A stretch of 64,000 bases of DNA. Source: Oscillospiraceae bacterium. Its GTDB lineage: Bacteria; Bacillota; Clostridia; Oscillospirales; Oscillospiraceae. Under the pieces are notes generated by a model. That model was not told the origin of the DNA. It was given only the letters and a program-made list of their open reading frames with translations, and made no database searches. The stretch is taken from NCBI GenBank assembly GCA_015068135.1, contig SVLB01000008.1, positions 1 to 64,000 of the forward strand, in the 5' to 3' direction. A program made the position numbers and the translations under genes. Positions 7,826 to 16,207 of this stretch are shown here, piece by piece (within the stretch, counting starts at the first letter, position 1; every line of letters starts with the position of its first letter).

Positions 7826-10800
7826 TTATACAGTGGTGTCAGTGCCGTCGGTGGTGGGCTCGCTGGTTTCGGGAACCTCGGGCTCCTCAACAACAGGTGC
7901 CCAGGTGGCAATGTTGTTGGTAGCGGTACCGAACCAAGTGTCCATCACAGCCTTGTACTGCTCGTACAGACCGTAGACAGCCTCCTTCTGGGTGTCGGTC
8001 AGGGTGGTCAGCTTGTTGACAGCCAGAATGGTCTGCTTCATGCTGGTGGTGTAAGTGTCGCCGTTGGCAACGCCTTCACCGAAGCAAACGAAGGGCTCGC
8101 CCATGATTTCCATCTCGCCGCCGCCGGCAGCCATGATACCATTCAGTCGGAGGGTAAAGGTGCCATCGGTGGGATTACCCTGGGTCTGGTAGGTCTTGAC
8201 ATAGTTGTTCTTCAGGTTCAGGTTGAAGCCGTAGCCGGTGATGTTTGCCAGAACAACGCTGTCACCGTGGACCTCAGCTCTGTAGCCCAGGGCATCGGCA
8301 TTGGCCTTCAGGCTCACGTGGGTCAGAACAACCTCCACTCTGTGGGCTCTGTACAGACCCTCTGCATCAGCTGCAACGAAGTAGTGGTACTCGTTGTTAA
8401 TACGCTCCAGGGAATTGGTGTGGAAGGAAACGATGTTGGTAGCTTCGCCGTAGAAGCCGCCCAGCACATCCTCCTGGAAGTCGTTACCTGCCATATCGAT
8501 CAGGTAGAGGTTGCCGTTGACCGTCAGGCTGTACAGCTCATTGCCGCACAGATCCAGGTACAGGTCGCCCATGTACACTTCGTCAGTGCTGAAGCCGTCG
8601 ATGACCAGGCGAACGAAGGTAGCGCCCTCAATAGCCATAGCCTCAGCGATGGTATTGGCAGAACCCAGGGCAACGTTCTTCTCATTGTATGCGTAGTAAG
8701 GCACGGAGCTGACCAAAATCAGGTTGTAGCCGGTCTCAGTCTGCGCGGCCTGGATGGTGGTGTTGGCCTCGGTGCCGTGGAAGTAAGCGGAGTAATCCTG
8801 GGCAACCTCGGGAGCGAAGATACCGGAGACCGCGAACCGCTCCACACCGATGGAAGCGCCATCCTGGAAGCCGTCCTCGTCGATGGTGATCATACGGCCA
8901 GTGCCCAGACGGATCTGGTCGATGACAGCCGTGCCGCCCAGGGTGGTGACCACGTTCTCACCGGCGCTGCCAATGTGGACAGAGGATACACCTTCCACGC
9001 AGCCCTCGCCGAAGCCGCCGATCTCACCGCCGGTAACGGTCAGGTAAATAGTCTTGCCCTCCTGTGCCGCATTCATGGAGATATTGGCACCGTACATCTC
9101 GCCGGGCAGCTTGTCGTCCACGCCGTCTTCATCCTCATCCACATTGTAGAGGATACCGTTGTAGATCTTACCGCCGGTAACGGTGATGTTGCCGGAGTTT
9201 GCAAAGGTGGAGATATTACCGCCGCGCCGTGCAGAACCGCCAACGATCTCACCGCCGGAGACGTTCAGCTTGTTGAAGGCAACGATGTTGCCGCCGTGGT
9301 TTCTTGCGTAGCCGTTGCTGACGGTACCGCCCTGGATGTTCAGAGTAGCTCCGCCACGGACGGAAATGTTGCCGCCTTCATAGGCAGAACCGCCGGTAAC
9401 GGTGCCGCCCGTAATGGTGGCGGTAGCCTGGTAAACACTGATATTACCGCCGCTGTTGCTCTGGGCCACGCCGTTTTCAACAATACCGGCGCGCATCTCA
9501 AAGGGACCCTGGACGAAGATATTGCCGCCGTACTCAGTGGCCGTACCGCCGGTGACCTTACCGCCTCTGATATACAGCTTCGTAGTGTAGCCGGATCTCT
9601 TCTGCATGTAGATAGCGCCGCCCTGTGTGGCCTTAGCGCCCTGGACAACACCGTCCCACAGGCTGACATTGCCGTTATCGTTGATCGCCATGGCGCCACC
9701 GGACGCGGTGGTGTCCACACCGGTGATCTGACCGTTGCAGATGTGGAAGGTGCCACTGACATTCACAGGACCGGAAGTCGTGATCTTCTCTGCAGCGCAG
9801 GCAAACTCACCGCCATAGAGGAAGGTGGCATTGGAAGAGGAGCACACGTACATGGCAGAGCCGCCGACGGTGCCCTGACCCAGGACCTTGCCCCACTGGG
9901 CATTGGGATCCGCAGGATCGTAATTGCTGTCGGAAATGTTGAACTTACCGCGAACGAGCATGCCGTACTTGGCAGAGCCGGTATCGAAGGTAAAGGTATT
10001 GCCGTTCAGGTCCAGGTTTACGACCTTGGTATCGTTATCTGCCACGACCATGGGAATGGTGCTGGTCACATTCTCGGTGAGCATATAGTTGCCCACAGGC
10101 AGGACCCAGGAATCGGCCTTGGCCAATCCGTCGGTAACATGGGTGCCGCCGGAGATCTGGGCATCCACCCAGGCCTGATCAATGAGCGTCCACTTGATGT
10201 CAGAGCAGGCGTGTTGGATCCCGCTTGTCACAGAGTCGCTAAGATTGCCGCCGCACTTACAGTGGTACTCGGCGCCGATTTCACGAATAATGGCATCCTG
10301 ACCCTCTGCATCATAGTAGAGGAACTCGGTTGCATCCGCAGTTACGAAGTAAGCCAGAAGCGCTTCTTCGATGTTCTTGATGGCCACGCCCTCGTTCTTG
10401 GAGGAGATGGGGATGGGCTGCTCAGTGGCAAAGTTCTCGCCAACAGCGAAGGCATAGCCCTCGCCGGGCTGACCGTTGACGCCCAGCTCACCAATGGTGA
10501 CAGCGCCGTTCAGGGTGACCTTGGGACCCTTGCTGTCCGCGCCCAGAGCCAGGTCAAGACCGTAATTATCGGCTGCAGTGCCGGTCAGGCTGCCGCCGGT
10601 GATGGCGCCGCCGTTCATGGTGAAGGTGCCCATCAGGACATACACGTTACCGCCGCGGGTGGCTGCGGTACCGCCGGTGATGGCGCCGTCTTCCATAATA
10701 AACTTACAGCCGTCAGCGCCCAGGTATACGTTACCGCCGATCTTGGCAGCAGTACCGCCGGTGATGGTGCCGTTCTCCATAGTGAACTGCGCAGTATCCA

Positions 10801-12829
10801 GCATGTAAATACTGCCGCCATTGCCGGCAGCATTACCGCCGGAGATGGTGCCATTGTGGAGGTAGAACTTGCCATTGCCGCTCACCAGGATATTGCCGCC
10901 ATTGACACTTGCCTTACCGCCGGTGATGGTACCACCGTACATATGAAGGGTGGAATTGTTGATCACCTGCATCACGCCGCCGCAGCCGGCATTGGTAGCC
11001 GTGCTGGTGCCCTTATTGGCTTCGCCGCCGGAAATCAGGCCGTCATAGATATTGACGTTACTACCCTGAACATACATCGCGCCGGCGCGGATGGTCTTGG
11101 CGCCGTAAATGGCACCGCCGTAGATGTTCAAAGTGGCGGGGGTAGCAGCCGCATCGGAGTTGTTACCCACATGGATGACACCACCCTTGCCGGCAGTGGT
11201 TCTGGTGGTATCGCTGGAAGACTTCTGGTTATAGGCAGTAATGCTGCCGCCGTAGATCTCCATAACAGGAGAGGCATAGCCGGAGGGCTTGTTGAGCAGG
11301 TAGATGGGGCCCTCGCCAGTGCCTGTGCGGCGTGCGATCAGTCTGCCGGAGCCGGCATCGCTGGAATCACAGACCGTAAAGGTGCCGATCACACGGAAGG
11401 CAGAAGTATTCAGGCTGGAAGCGCTTCCGGTCAGCCAGAAGCCGTTCAGGTCGATATGCAGGGTCTTGCCAGCCGCGATCTCAATGGGATAGGACAGGGT
11501 GTACTCAGCCGTCAGGTACAGGTACAGCTCGTCAACATCGTCCTTGAGATAGTACTTGGAGCCGGAGACCTTGAAGTAGTTACCGATATTGGTGGAGGTC
11601 AGGGGCTGCCAGGTGGTTACGGGGGTGCAAACATGGCCGCTGGCCTGCTGGGCCGCAGCGGAGATATTGCCGCCGCAGATACAGACATCCTCATGGACGG
11701 GATTCTGCGTAGCCTGCGCAGCTTCGCCGCCGGTCAGAGAACCGGCTACATAGGTAAAGGCAGTGGAAACGCCACCCTCACCAATGTACAGGGGCAGGTT
11801 GTTGCCGATGTAGAAATCGCTGCCCTCGTTATCCGTAAATACAGGTGCACCGGAAACGGTAACAGGCGCGCCGGAGGAAATGGCGTGAATGGCGCCCAAA
11901 GGATCCCGGGAGCCGCTGAAGGTACCGCCCATGATGTTCAGCTGGCCTGCGTTGTAGATCACGCCGCCGCCCTGCTTACCGCCGTTTGCATAGGGAACGG
12001 TAGCACCGCCAACGAGCTCGCCGCCATAGACGTTCAGGGTACAGTCGGAGTGCATGACCATACCGCAGCCGCCACGACCGGCACCGGTGGGAGTCTTGGT
12101 CCAGTCGGTATTGGAGGCTCTCAGATCGGAGCCGATAAGCTTGCCGCCATAAATGTTCATAACAGAGGCAGGCTTTGTTGCCTTGACACCGTCACCGTCG
12201 GGATCGTAGTCAAAACGACCGGCATCGGTAGCTACGGTGAAGCAGCCGGCGTAGGTACGGCCGGTGCCGGGAGCGGCGGAGGAAAAGGTACCGCCGTAGA
12301 TATTGACCTCAGAGCCTGCGTAAGTATAGAACAGAGGGCTCTGGGCAGTATTGCCGGTGTAGACCTGACCGGTGCTCTCTTCCGAGCAATCACAAATGGT
12401 CAGCTTGCCGTTGGGCTTGAAGGTCTGCACCTTGCTGCTACTGAGCTTGAAGCCGTTCAGGCACAGGTTGACCGTATCACCATAGGGGATATAAATGGTC
12501 TTGGTAATCGTGGTATCGCCGTCGAGAATGTAGTTGCCGGAGCGGATCACATTCTCAGTCTTTACAGTCAGGGAGCTATCCTTGTAGGAATAGGTCTCAA
12601 AGGATGCATCGGAGAGAACCTTGTCGTAGACAATCTCCTCACAGGTATGGCCATGCTGGCCCTCAAACTTGCCACCGCAGGCGCAGTGGGTGTGGGTCGT
12701 CTGTTCGGGCTCGGATGTGGGCACAAGAATCTCTGTGTCATCCGTTGCCATTGCACTGGGCGTCACAGCAAATGCTGCCACGACCACAAGGGCAAGTGCC
12801 AGAAGCAGGCAAAATACATTGCGTTTCAT
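7826..12829 (-). CDS. Giant secreted beta-helix repeat protein (1667 aa)
   Basis: A 1667-aa exported protein with an N-terminal signal peptide of about 29 residues ending near PSAMA. Three modules each open with a Cys header, CACGGKFEGQHGHTC (about 48-63), CICGGNISAAAQQASGHVC (about 383-401) and CKCGGNLSDSVTSGIQHAC (about 860). Each header is followed by an LDLNG-type strand and long runs of short repeats such as NIYGGTI, GGNI and TITGGTA, the pattern of right-handed parallel beta-helices. After about residue 1370 a non-repetitive domain follows, and the tail is Glu/Pro/Thr-rich. No LPXTG, SLH or lipobox anchor is seen. AAGGAGG precedes the ATG. The second giant gene at 16208 has the same CxCGG plus helix modules, so both may bind or display on the cell surface; ligand unknown. 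Confidence 0.82.
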   Translation of the reverse strand: MKRNVFCLLLALALVVVAAFAVTPSAMATDDTEILVPTSEPEQTTHTHCACGGKFEGQHGHTCEEIVYDKVLSDASFETYSYKDSSLTVKTENVIRSGNYILDGDTTITKTIYIPYGDTVNLCLNGFKLSSSKVQTFKPNGKLTICDCSEESTGQVYTGNTAQSPLFYTYAGSEVNIYGGTFSSAAPGTGRTYAGCFTVATDAGRFDYDPDGDGVKATKPASVMNIYGGKLIGSDLRASNTDWTKTPTGAGRGGCGMVMHSDCTLNVYGGELVGGATVPYANGGKQGGGVIYNAGQLNIMGGTFSGSRDPLGAIHAISSGAPVTVSGAPVFTDNEGSDFYIGNNLPLYIGEGGVSTAFTYVAGSLTGGEAAQATQNPVHEDVCICGGNISAAAQQASGHVCTPVTTWQPLTSTNIGNYFKVSGSKYYLKDDVDELYLYLTAEYTLSYPIEIAAGKTLHIDLNGFWLTGSASSLNTSAFRVIGTFTVCDSSDAGSGRLIARRTGTGEGPIYLLNKPSGYASPVMEIYGGSITAYNQKSSSDTTRTTAGKGGVIHVGNNSDAAATPATLNIYGGAIYGAKTIRAGAMYVQGSNVNIYDGLISGGEANKGTSTATNAGCGGVMQVINNSTLHMYGGTITGGKASVNGGNILVSGNGKFYLHNGTISGGNAAGNGGSIYMLDTAQFTMENGTITGGTAAKIGGNVYLGADGCKFIMEDGAITGGTAATRGGNVYVLMGTFTMNGGAITGGSLTGTAADNYGLDLALGADSKGPKVTLNGAVTIGELGVNGQPGEGYAFAVGENFATEQPIPISSKNEGVAIKNIEEALLAYFVTADATEFLYYDAEGQDAIIREIGAEYHCKCGGNLSDSVTSGIQHACSDIKWTLIDQAWVDAQISGGTHVTDGLAKADSWVLPVGNYMLTENVTSTIPMVVADNDTKVVNLDLNGNTFTFDTGSAKYGMLVRGKFNISDSNYDPADPNAQWGKVLGQGTVGGSAMYVCSSSNATFLYGGEFACAAEKITTSGPVNVSGTFHICNGQITGVDTTASGGAMAINDNGNVSLWDGVVQGAKATQGGAIYMQKRSGYTTKLYIRGGKVTGGTATEYGGNIFVQGPFEMRAGIVENGVAQSNSGGNISVYQATATITGGTVTGGSAYEGGNISVRGGATLNIQGGTVSNGYARNHGGNIVAFNKLNVSGGEIVGGSARRGGNISTFANSGNITVTGGKIYNGILYNVDEDEDGVDDKLPGEMYGANISMNAAQEGKTIYLTVTGGEIGGFGEGCVEGVSSVHIGSAGENVVTTLGGTAVIDQIRLGTGRMITIDEDGFQDGASIGVERFAVSGIFAPEVAQDYSAYFHGTEANTTIQAAQTETGYNLILVSSVPYYAYNEKNVALGSANTIAEAMAIEGATFVRLVIDGFSTDEVYMGDLYLDLCGNELYSLTVNGNLYLIDMAGNDFQEDVLGGFYGEATNIVSFHTNSLERINNEYHYFVAADAEGLYRAHRVEVVLTHVSLKANADALGYRAEVHGDSVVLANITGYGFNLNLKNNYVKTYQTQGNPTDGTFTLRLNGIMAAGGGEMEIMGEPFVCFGEGVANGDTYTTSMKQTILAVNKLTTLTDTQKEAVYGLYEQYKAVMDTWFGTATNNIATWAPVVEEPEVPETSEPTTDGTDTTV

Positions 12830-12906
12830 GTTGTTTCCTCCTTGTTTTTGAAAAATTACGCGGAAGTCAGGAAAAAATTGTTCCTTTGTACAATTTCCTA
12901 TCTATC

Positions 12907-12935
12907 ATTATAACGAACAAGCCTCTTTCTGTCCA
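12907..12935 (-). promoter_or_regulatory. Promoter of the 1667-aa exoprotein gene
   Basis: TGGACA, 17-nt spacer and TATAAT on the minus strand, about 80 nt before the start codon. Beyond the two divergent promoters, the remaining 12935-13090 sequence is AT-rich with no recognised gene. Confidence 0.75.
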
Positions 12936-13089
12936 TTCCCAAGTGGAAAACTAATTGCATAAAGTTTTGCAGAATATTTTGGCAACATTGCACAATTGAC
13001 AATTTCAAAGCTTGTAATCCCATAATTTCGTTTCCAAAAAGTTGTATCCGCCCAATGTTATGAAACTGTCATTTCAGAGCGCAATGGAC

Positions 13090-13119
13090 TTGCAATCCCC
13101 TATTGGGTTCTGCTATAAT
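13090..13119 (+). promoter_or_regulatory. uxaC promoter
   Basis: TTGCAA, 18-nt spacer and TATAAT, about 33 nt before the uxaC ATG. Confidence 0.65.
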
Positions 13120-13151
13120 TTACCATATTAATTCGTGTAAGGAGCTTATCG

Positions 13152-14585
13152 ATGAAAGGCTTTATGGATGAAAACTTCCTTCTGGAGACACAGACCGCCC
13201 GGAAGCTGTTTCACAGCTACGCCAAGGACCTTCCCCTTATCGACTACCACTGCCATTTGAATCCCCGGGAGATCTGGGAGGACAAGCGGTTTGCCGATCT
13301 GAGCGAGGTCTGGCTGGGCGGCATTCAGCCGGACGGCAGTTTTGCCGGAGATCACTACAAATGGCGTATGATGCGCTGGGCAGGGATCGAAGAGGCCTCT
13401 GTCACCGGAACCAAGCCCGGCTATGCGCGTTTCCTGAAATTTACCGAGGCGCTGACCCTCGCTATCGGCAATCCCATGTATCACTGGTGTCATTTGGAGC
13501 TGCAGCGGTTTTTTGGCATTACCGAGCCTTTGACTCCGGAAAGCGCACCCCGGATCTGGGAGCAGTGTAATGATCTACTGCAAAATGACCCGGATATGAC
13601 CGCCCGCGGTCTGATCCGCAAGGCAAATGTAGCTTTCATCGGCACTACAGACGATCCCATCGACGATCTTTGCTGGCATGAGAAGCTGGCGGCGGATCCC
13701 ACCTTTTCCACCACGGTTGCCCCCTCCTTCCGTCCCGACAGGGCCGTGAATATCCACAAGGCCGGTTGGCTGGAATACATGGGCAAGCTTGCCCAATGCG
13801 TGGGCAAGACCCGTCTTTCCAATATGGAGGAGGTTTTGGCGGCACTGGAATCCCGGGTGATCTATTTCCACGGGCATGGCTGTCGGGCCAGCGACCACGG
13901 CCTTGATTATGTCCCCTGGCAGGCTTACACCGAAGCCGATGCAGAAGCCGTCTATCAAAAGGCCCTCCGGGGCGAGGCGCTCACCACCGGGGAAGTGGAA
14001 GGATATCAGACCGTGATCCTGCTGCACCTGGGCAAGCTTTATGCTAAGCTGGGAATCGCTATGCAGATCCACTATTCCTGTCTGCGGAATAACAATCAGC
14101 GGATCTTCAAACTCCAGGGCGGCGACACCGGCGTGGATGCCATCGCCCAAAACACCTGCGGCGGCAATGTAAGCAAGCTGCTCAGTGCTTTGGATGAAGC
14201 CGGTGCTTGTCCCAAGGTGATCCTTTATTCCCTGAACCCCGGAGACAACGCCCAGCTGGGAAGTCTGGCAGGATGTTTTCAGGAGGGGTCGCTCCCCGGC
14301 AAGATCCAGCACGGCTCCGCCTGGTGGTTCAATGACAACAAAACCGGCATGCTCGATCAGATGACCACCCTTGCCAATGTGGGCCTTTTGGGTACCTTTA
14401 TCGGCATGCTCACCGACTCCCGGTCGTTTTTGAGCTATCCCCGGCACGAGTATTTCCGCCGGATCCTCTGCAACCTCATTGGCTCCTGGGTGGAAAACGG
14501 GGAATACCCCAATGACGAAGCCGCTCTGCGCCGGATCGTGGAGGGCATCAGCTACTATAACGCCAAGCGTTACTTTGGGCTGTAA
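13152..14585 (+). CDS. uxaC: Glucuronate (uronate) isomerase
   Basis: Interconverts D-glucuronate with D-fructuronate and D-galacturonate with D-tagaturonate, the first step of hexuronate catabolism. The 477-aa length is typical. The metal site at the start of the barrel is DYHCHLNP near residue 32. Further family stretches are HYKWRMMRW, VGTTDDP-like FIGTTDDPIDDL, MQIHYSCLRNNNQRIF and SRSFLSYPRHEYFRR. GGAG lies 7 nt before the ATG. No other uronate genes (uxaB, uxuA, kdgK) are beside it, so the rest of the pathway must be elsewhere. It is flanked on both sides by giant beta-helix protein genes. Confidence 0.96.
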   Translation: MKGFMDENFLLETQTARKLFHSYAKDLPLIDYHCHLNPREIWEDKRFADLSEVWLGGIQPDGSFAGDHYKWRMMRWAGIEEASVTGTKPGYARFLKFTEALTLAIGNPMYHWCHLELQRFFGITEPLTPESAPRIWEQCNDLLQNDPDMTARGLIRKANVAFIGTTDDPIDDLCWHEKLAADPTFSTTVAPSFRPDRAVNIHKAGWLEYMGKLAQCVGKTRLSNMEEVLAALESRVIYFHGHGCRASDHGLDYVPWQAYTEADAEAVYQKALRGEALTTGEVEGYQTVILLHLGKLYAKLGIAMQIHYSCLRNNNQRIFKLQGGDTGVDAIAQNTCGGNVSKLLSALDEAGACPKVILYSLNPGDNAQLGSLAGCFQEGSLPGKIQHGSAWWFNDNKTGMLDQMTTLANVGLLGTFIGMLTDSRSFLSYPRHEYFRRILCNLIGSWVENGEYPNDEAALRRIVEGISYYNAKRYFGL

Positions 14586-14593
14586 GCCTCTAT

Positions 14594-14742
14594 CTGCCTT
14601 CTCCCTCCGGGAGAAGGTGGCACGGCGTTAGCCGTGACGGATGTGGGGTGTTACGGGCGAGAGCACCCCGAAAAAACTGCTCAGTAACCTTCAGACCCCA
14701 CATCCGCCCCTTCGGGGCACCTTCTCCCCAGGGAGAAGGCTT
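14594..14742. repeat. Stem-loop repeat of the TTCTCC...GGAGAAGG family (copy B2)
   Basis: CCTTCTCCCTCCGGGAGAAGG begins and CCTTCTCCCCAGGGAGAAGG ends the unit. Inner parts GGATGTGGGGTGTTA and GACCCCACATCCGCCCC match copy B1 closely, while the small hairpins (CACGGCGTTAGCCGTG, CCCCTTCGGGG) differ. The following 170 nt up to the rodA-like gene hold no recognised gene. Confidence 0.75.
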
Positions 14743-14912
14743 TGCCGCTTCGCGGTCGGAACGCCGGCGTTCCCTACTGCCCAATTTCGGCATTGGGCAT
14801 TTGGCATTTTCATAACAAAAACGGCGGGGTTTCTCCCGTCGTTTGTTTTTGGTCCTTTACATTTGCTCCGAAGAATGTTAAAATAAGTTATTATGATAGG
14901 AGGTGGGGCTTT

Positions 14913-16082
14913 TTGGGCCGATATGTCCGCAAAATTTGGTCGTCCTTTTTGAAGGGCGATATGATCCTATTGATCCTGTGCCTGATGGCCACTGCCTTTG
15001 GCTGCCTGATGGTTTCCAGCACCACAGCGTACATGGGTACCGCCCGACTGCTCACGGTGCAGTTGGTAGCTGCCGGATTGGGTCTTCTGGTATATGCCGT
15101 CATGTCCACGGTGGACTTTGAATTCTTCTCTGAGCATCGGTCCATACTGGTGTTCATCAACCTGGGGCTTTTGATCCTTCTGATCCCCTTCGGCACCGAT
15201 AACGGCAGCGGTAACCGAAGCTGGCTGAACTTCCCCTTCCTGCCCGTTGATATCCAGCCGGCAGAGATCTGCAAGATCCTGTTTATTCTGATCTGCGCCT
15301 CCGTTATGGCCTCTCACCAAAACCGCAGGTCCGCTCCCACTTCCGTACTTCACCTGGCCTTTCATATGATCCTGCTGGTGGGACTGAACATCGTTCTTTC
15401 CAAGGACGTGGGCGTTTCCTTGATCTTTGTGTTCATTTTCATCGGTATGGCCCTGGCCGGCGGTATCAGTGTGATCTGGTTTTTGCTGGCTGGCGGTGCA
15501 ATTGGTGCATTGGCACCTATTATTTACTACCGCTTTTTGGACGAGTACCAGCGCCTGCGTATCCAGGTCCTGTTCGACCCCTCTTTGGACCCCTACGGTC
15601 AAGGTCCCCGTTATCACACTATGCAGGCTCTGAAATCCCTCACCGGCGGTGCTATGACCGGTCAGGGACTGGGCGAGGGCTACCGCACCCAGCAGGGTGC
15701 CCTGGTTGCCCAGCATACGGACTTTATTTACTCTGCCATTGGTGAGGAACTGGGCTTTGTGGGCTGTGTTTTGGTGCTGATCCTGCTGGTGCTGATCATT
15801 GCCCGGATCATTTGGATCGGCAATCGCAGCTCCGACTACGGTCGGCGGCTGATCTGCTACGGTGTTGCCTCCGCTCTGATCTTCCAGGTAATGAGTAATG
15901 TGGGTATGTGCATCGGAATCACCCCCATCATCGGTCTGACTCTCCCCTTCATCAGCTACGGTGGATCCTCCCTGGTTACCCTGTACGCCATGATCGGCTT
16001 GGTGGCCGGTGTCTACGCCCGCCCCGCCGCGCCCAGCCACGAGCGGTATATCCGCCCCCCGCTGAAAGCGCACCTTTCCTGA
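14913..16082 (+). CDS. rodA: SEDS-family peptidoglycan glycosyltransferase (RodA/FtsW type)
   Basis: Integral membrane glycan-strand polymerase that works with a class B penicillin-binding protein in elongation or division. The 389-aa protein has about ten hydrophobic segments. Family motifs are IQPAEICKI, GQGLGEGYRTQQGALV followed by HTDFIYSAIGEELGFVG, and PFISYGGSSLV near the C terminus. SNVGMCIGITPI resembles RodA more than FtsW, but SpoVE/FtsW cannot be excluded. The ORF track starts far upstream inside repeat B2; TTG at 14913 has AGGAGG 9 nt before it and is preferred. The gene stands alone, without mre or pbp neighbours. Confidence 0.88.
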   Translation: MGRYVRKIWSSFLKGDMILLILCLMATAFGCLMVSSTTAYMGTARLLTVQLVAAGLGLLVYAVMSTVDFEFFSEHRSILVFINLGLLILLIPFGTDNGSGNRSWLNFPFLPVDIQPAEICKILFILICASVMASHQNRRSAPTSVLHLAFHMILLVGLNIVLSKDVGVSLIFVFIFIGMALAGGISVIWFLLAGGAIGALAPIIYYRFLDEYQRLRIQVLFDPSLDPYGQGPRYHTMQALKSLTGGAMTGQGLGEGYRTQQGALVAQHTDFIYSAIGEELGFVGCVLVLILLVLIIARIIWIGNRSSDYGRRLICYGVASALIFQVMSNVGMCIGITPIIGLTLPFISYGGSSLVTLYAMIGLVAGVYARPAAPSHERYIRPPLKAHLS

Positions 16083-16093
16083 CAAACGCATTT

Positions 16094-16123
16094 CGGCCGC
16101 GCTGCCCTTTGGCAGTGCGGCCG
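16094..16123 (+). terminator. Hairpin after the rodA-like gene
   Basis: CGGCCGCGCTGCC pairs with GGCAGTGCGGCCG 11 nt after the stop codon. The following sequence has no long T run, so termination may be weak. Confidence 0.5.
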
Positions 16124-16163
16124 TCAAACTGTCGAAAAACTATGTTTCTTGTAAACTCTGAAA

Positions 16164-16191
16164 TCGGGCTGCCTCCATGGAGGCAGCCCGA
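16164..16191 (-). terminator. Terminator of the 1773-aa exoprotein gene
   Basis: TCGGGCTGCCTCC pairs perfectly with GGAGGCAGCCCGA, followed by ATTTCAG on the minus strand, 16 nt after the stop codon. Confidence 0.65.
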
Positions 16192-16207
16192 TCTTATGCT
16201 ATCTTGC

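Noticed and set aside
7402-7826. Possible CRISPR-like or small-gene content in the 424-bp gap
   Set aside because: The repeats are unequal stem-loops of family B without regular spacers, and the 83- and 91-aa ORFs there follow the repeat sequence.
8267-12913. 1548-aa ORF on the plus strand
   Set aside because: It is the exact antisense of the 1667-aa exoprotein. The repeated Gly/Asn/Thr codons leave few stop codons on the other strand. It has no signal, ribosome site or plausible composition, while the minus gene has all three.
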